From Bifidobacteriaceae bacterium (lineage in GTDB: Bacteria > Actinomycetota > Actinomycetes > Actinomycetales > WQXJ01), in the NCBI GenBank assembly GCA_031272565.1, contig JAISTN010000097.1, positions 1 to 7,055 on the forward strand: a DNA stretch of 7,055 nucleotides, written 5' to 3'. Position numbers and translations under genes: made by a program. Below, in pieces: positions 6,018 through 7,055 of the stretch (positions within the stretch are counted from its first letter, which is position 1; every line of letters begins with the position of its first letter). Below the pieces are notes generated by a model. The model searched no databases and was not told the DNA's origin. It saw only the letters and a program-made list of their open reading frames with translations.

Positions 6018-7055
6018 ATGTCACGTCAGGCTGCCCGCGTCCCCCTGGCGGAGGGAACCTACCGTGAGAGAGTAGGAAACGTGCCAGCAGCCACGACCCC
6101 ACCTTCGGGCGGAGCGCCCCGCCGCCGCACAGCCGGGCCTAAGCCCCGGGCCGTCGATGCCCAGGGCCAGGCCCTCCCCGCCAGGCGCGCCCAAGGGCCG
6201 GCCAAGGCGGCCAAACCAGCCAGCCCGGCCGCCACACCCAGCCGCGCCAACACCCCCGGCCAACTGGACCGACCCCAGTTCCGCCACGTGCCCGGCACGC
6301 CCACCAAAGCAGCGCCCGCCGGGGCCTCCACCAAGGCCACCCCGACCCGGACCTCGGTCCGGGCCAAGGCCGCCGGTACCACTAGCCCCAGAGCCGCCGC
6401 CACCGCCCGGACGGCCAGAACGGCCAAGGCCGCTGCCACCCCCACCGGGCGCCAACCCAAGCGCTACACCCGCCGCGGCAAGCCACGCTGGGGCTTCTTC
6501 AACTACCCCCGCAAGCAGTACACCGGCTGGCGCCGCTGGGTACCATCGTGGCGCTTTGTCACCGCCTCAATTGTGCTGTTCGCAGCCACCGGGATTGGCC
6601 TGTTCATGGTCGCCTACGCCATGGTTGACCTGCCCAAACCAGGCGAACTGGTCCAGGCCCAAACGACCAAGGTCTACTACTCCGACGGCCAAACCCTGAT
6701 GGGCGAATTCGTGGTCCAGAACCGGGAGATCATTGACGTGGCGGGGCTGCCCGAACATGTCCGGGATGCCGTGGTGGCGGCCGAGGACCGCACCTTCTGG
6801 GAAAACGCCGGCGTTGACCCGATGGCGCTGGCCCGGGCCTTCTACCACACCCTGCGGGGCGACCGGCAGGGTGGTTCAACCATCACCCAGCAGTACATCG
6901 AGCGCTACCTGGTAGGTGAAACCACCACCTCGATCAAGGGCAAGCTGCGCGAGGCCCTACTGGCCATCAAGGTGACCCGGGAACGGGACAAGATGGAGAT
7001 CTTGTCCGACTACCTCAACACGATCTACTTTGGCCGCGGCGCCTACGGCATCCAG
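6018..7055 (+). CDS. Class A penicillin-binding protein, N-terminal part (GT51), cut by window edge
   Basis: The frame is open from ATG 6018 to the right edge (346 codons). Residues 1-158 are a low-complexity cytoplasmic tail rich in Ala, Pro, Thr, Arg and Lys, with 32 Lys/Arg and only 4 Asp/Glu. One membrane segment follows (about 180-203, TASIVLFAATGIGLFMVAYA). The extracytoplasmic glycosyltransferase 51 domain, which polymerises lipid II into glycan strands, then begins: AAEDRTFWENAG with catalytic E256, GGSTITQQ (285-292), and a KLREALLAIK...EILSDYLNTIYFGRGAYG block. The position usually occupied by histidine in the first motif (EDxxFxxHxG) is asparagine here. The transpeptidase domain expected in a bifunctional PBP is beyond the edge, so a monofunctional transglycosylase is not strictly excluded. 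The start could also be GTG 6081, shortening the tail by 21 residues. The gene diverges from the importer operon and has no obvious functional tie to it beyond the shared gap. Confidence 0.93.
   Translation, partial: MSRQAARVPLAEGTYRERVGNVPAATTPPSGGAPRRRTAGPKPRAVDAQGQALPARRAQGPAKAAKPASPAATPSRANTPGQLDRPQFRHVPGTPTKAAPAGASTKATPTRTSVRAKAAGTTSPRAAATARTARTAKAAATPTGRQPKRYTRRGKPRWGFFNYPRKQYTGWRRWVPSWRFVTASIVLFAATGIGLFMVAYAMVDLPKPGELVQAQTTKVYYSDGQTLMGEFVVQNREIIDVAGLPEHVRDAVVAAEDRTFWENAGVDPMALARAFYHTLRGDRQGGSTITQQYIERYLVGETTTSIKGKLREALLAIKVTRERDKMEILSDYLNTIYFGRGAYGIQ

Noticed and set aside
6021..6699. Pro-rich plus frame (6157-6699) and Gly-rich minus frames (6021-6460) over the PBP tail
   Set aside because: These are alternative frames of the low-complexity GC-rich tail coding sequence. 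The frame that continues into the membrane segment and GT51 domain is the real one.

Overview
The window is GC-rich DNA whose gene types and style (GC-rich codons, short intergenic gaps, a class A penicillin-binding protein with a long Ala/Pro/Arg/Lys-rich N-terminal tail) suggest an actinobacterium. This is inferred from composition and protein families only; there is no rRNA or other phylogenetic marker here. No tRNA, CRISPR array, insertion sequence or phage gene is visible.

Layout. Five genes lie on the minus strand and one on the plus strand. From right to left on the minus strand: an ABC transporter ATPase (4850-5632), its permease (4042-4857, overlapping the ATPase by 8 nt), a lipoprotein substrate-binding protein of the SsuA/NMT1/THI5 type (2849-3934), and an M24-family metallohydrolase of the Xaa-Pro peptidase/creatinase superfamily (1504-2697). 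A perfect 15-bp stem followed by six U (1421-1463) ends this unit. Beyond it, in the same orientation and cut by the left edge, is a PucR-family regulator (1-1298). On the plus strand, diverging from the transporter operon, is the start of a class A penicillin-binding protein (6018 to the right edge), with its membrane anchor and the first part of its glycosyltransferase 51 domain.

How the genes may work together. The three transporter genes encode a complete importer of the nitrate/sulfonate/thiamine-precursor class. These importers take up small, often nitrogen- or sulfur-containing molecules. The M24 enzyme keeps all five expected metal ligands and sits last in the same unit, so a reasonable inference is import of a small amide, dipeptide-like or cyclic nitrogen compound followed by hydrolysis in the cytoplasm. 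PucR-family regulators commonly control purine, amino acid or other nitrogen-compound use, which fits. The substrate cannot be read from the sequence.

Regulation. The 385-bp divergent gap (5633-6017) contains a perfect TGTGA-N6-TCACA dyad of the CRP/GlxR type and several other short inverted repeats. The gap between the binding protein and the M24 gene (2698-2848) holds a large hairpin that may set the relative expression of the two genes. The most interesting item is the PucR/importer/M24 hydrolase set as a candidate uptake-and-cleavage unit of unknown substrate. The other genes look ordinary.
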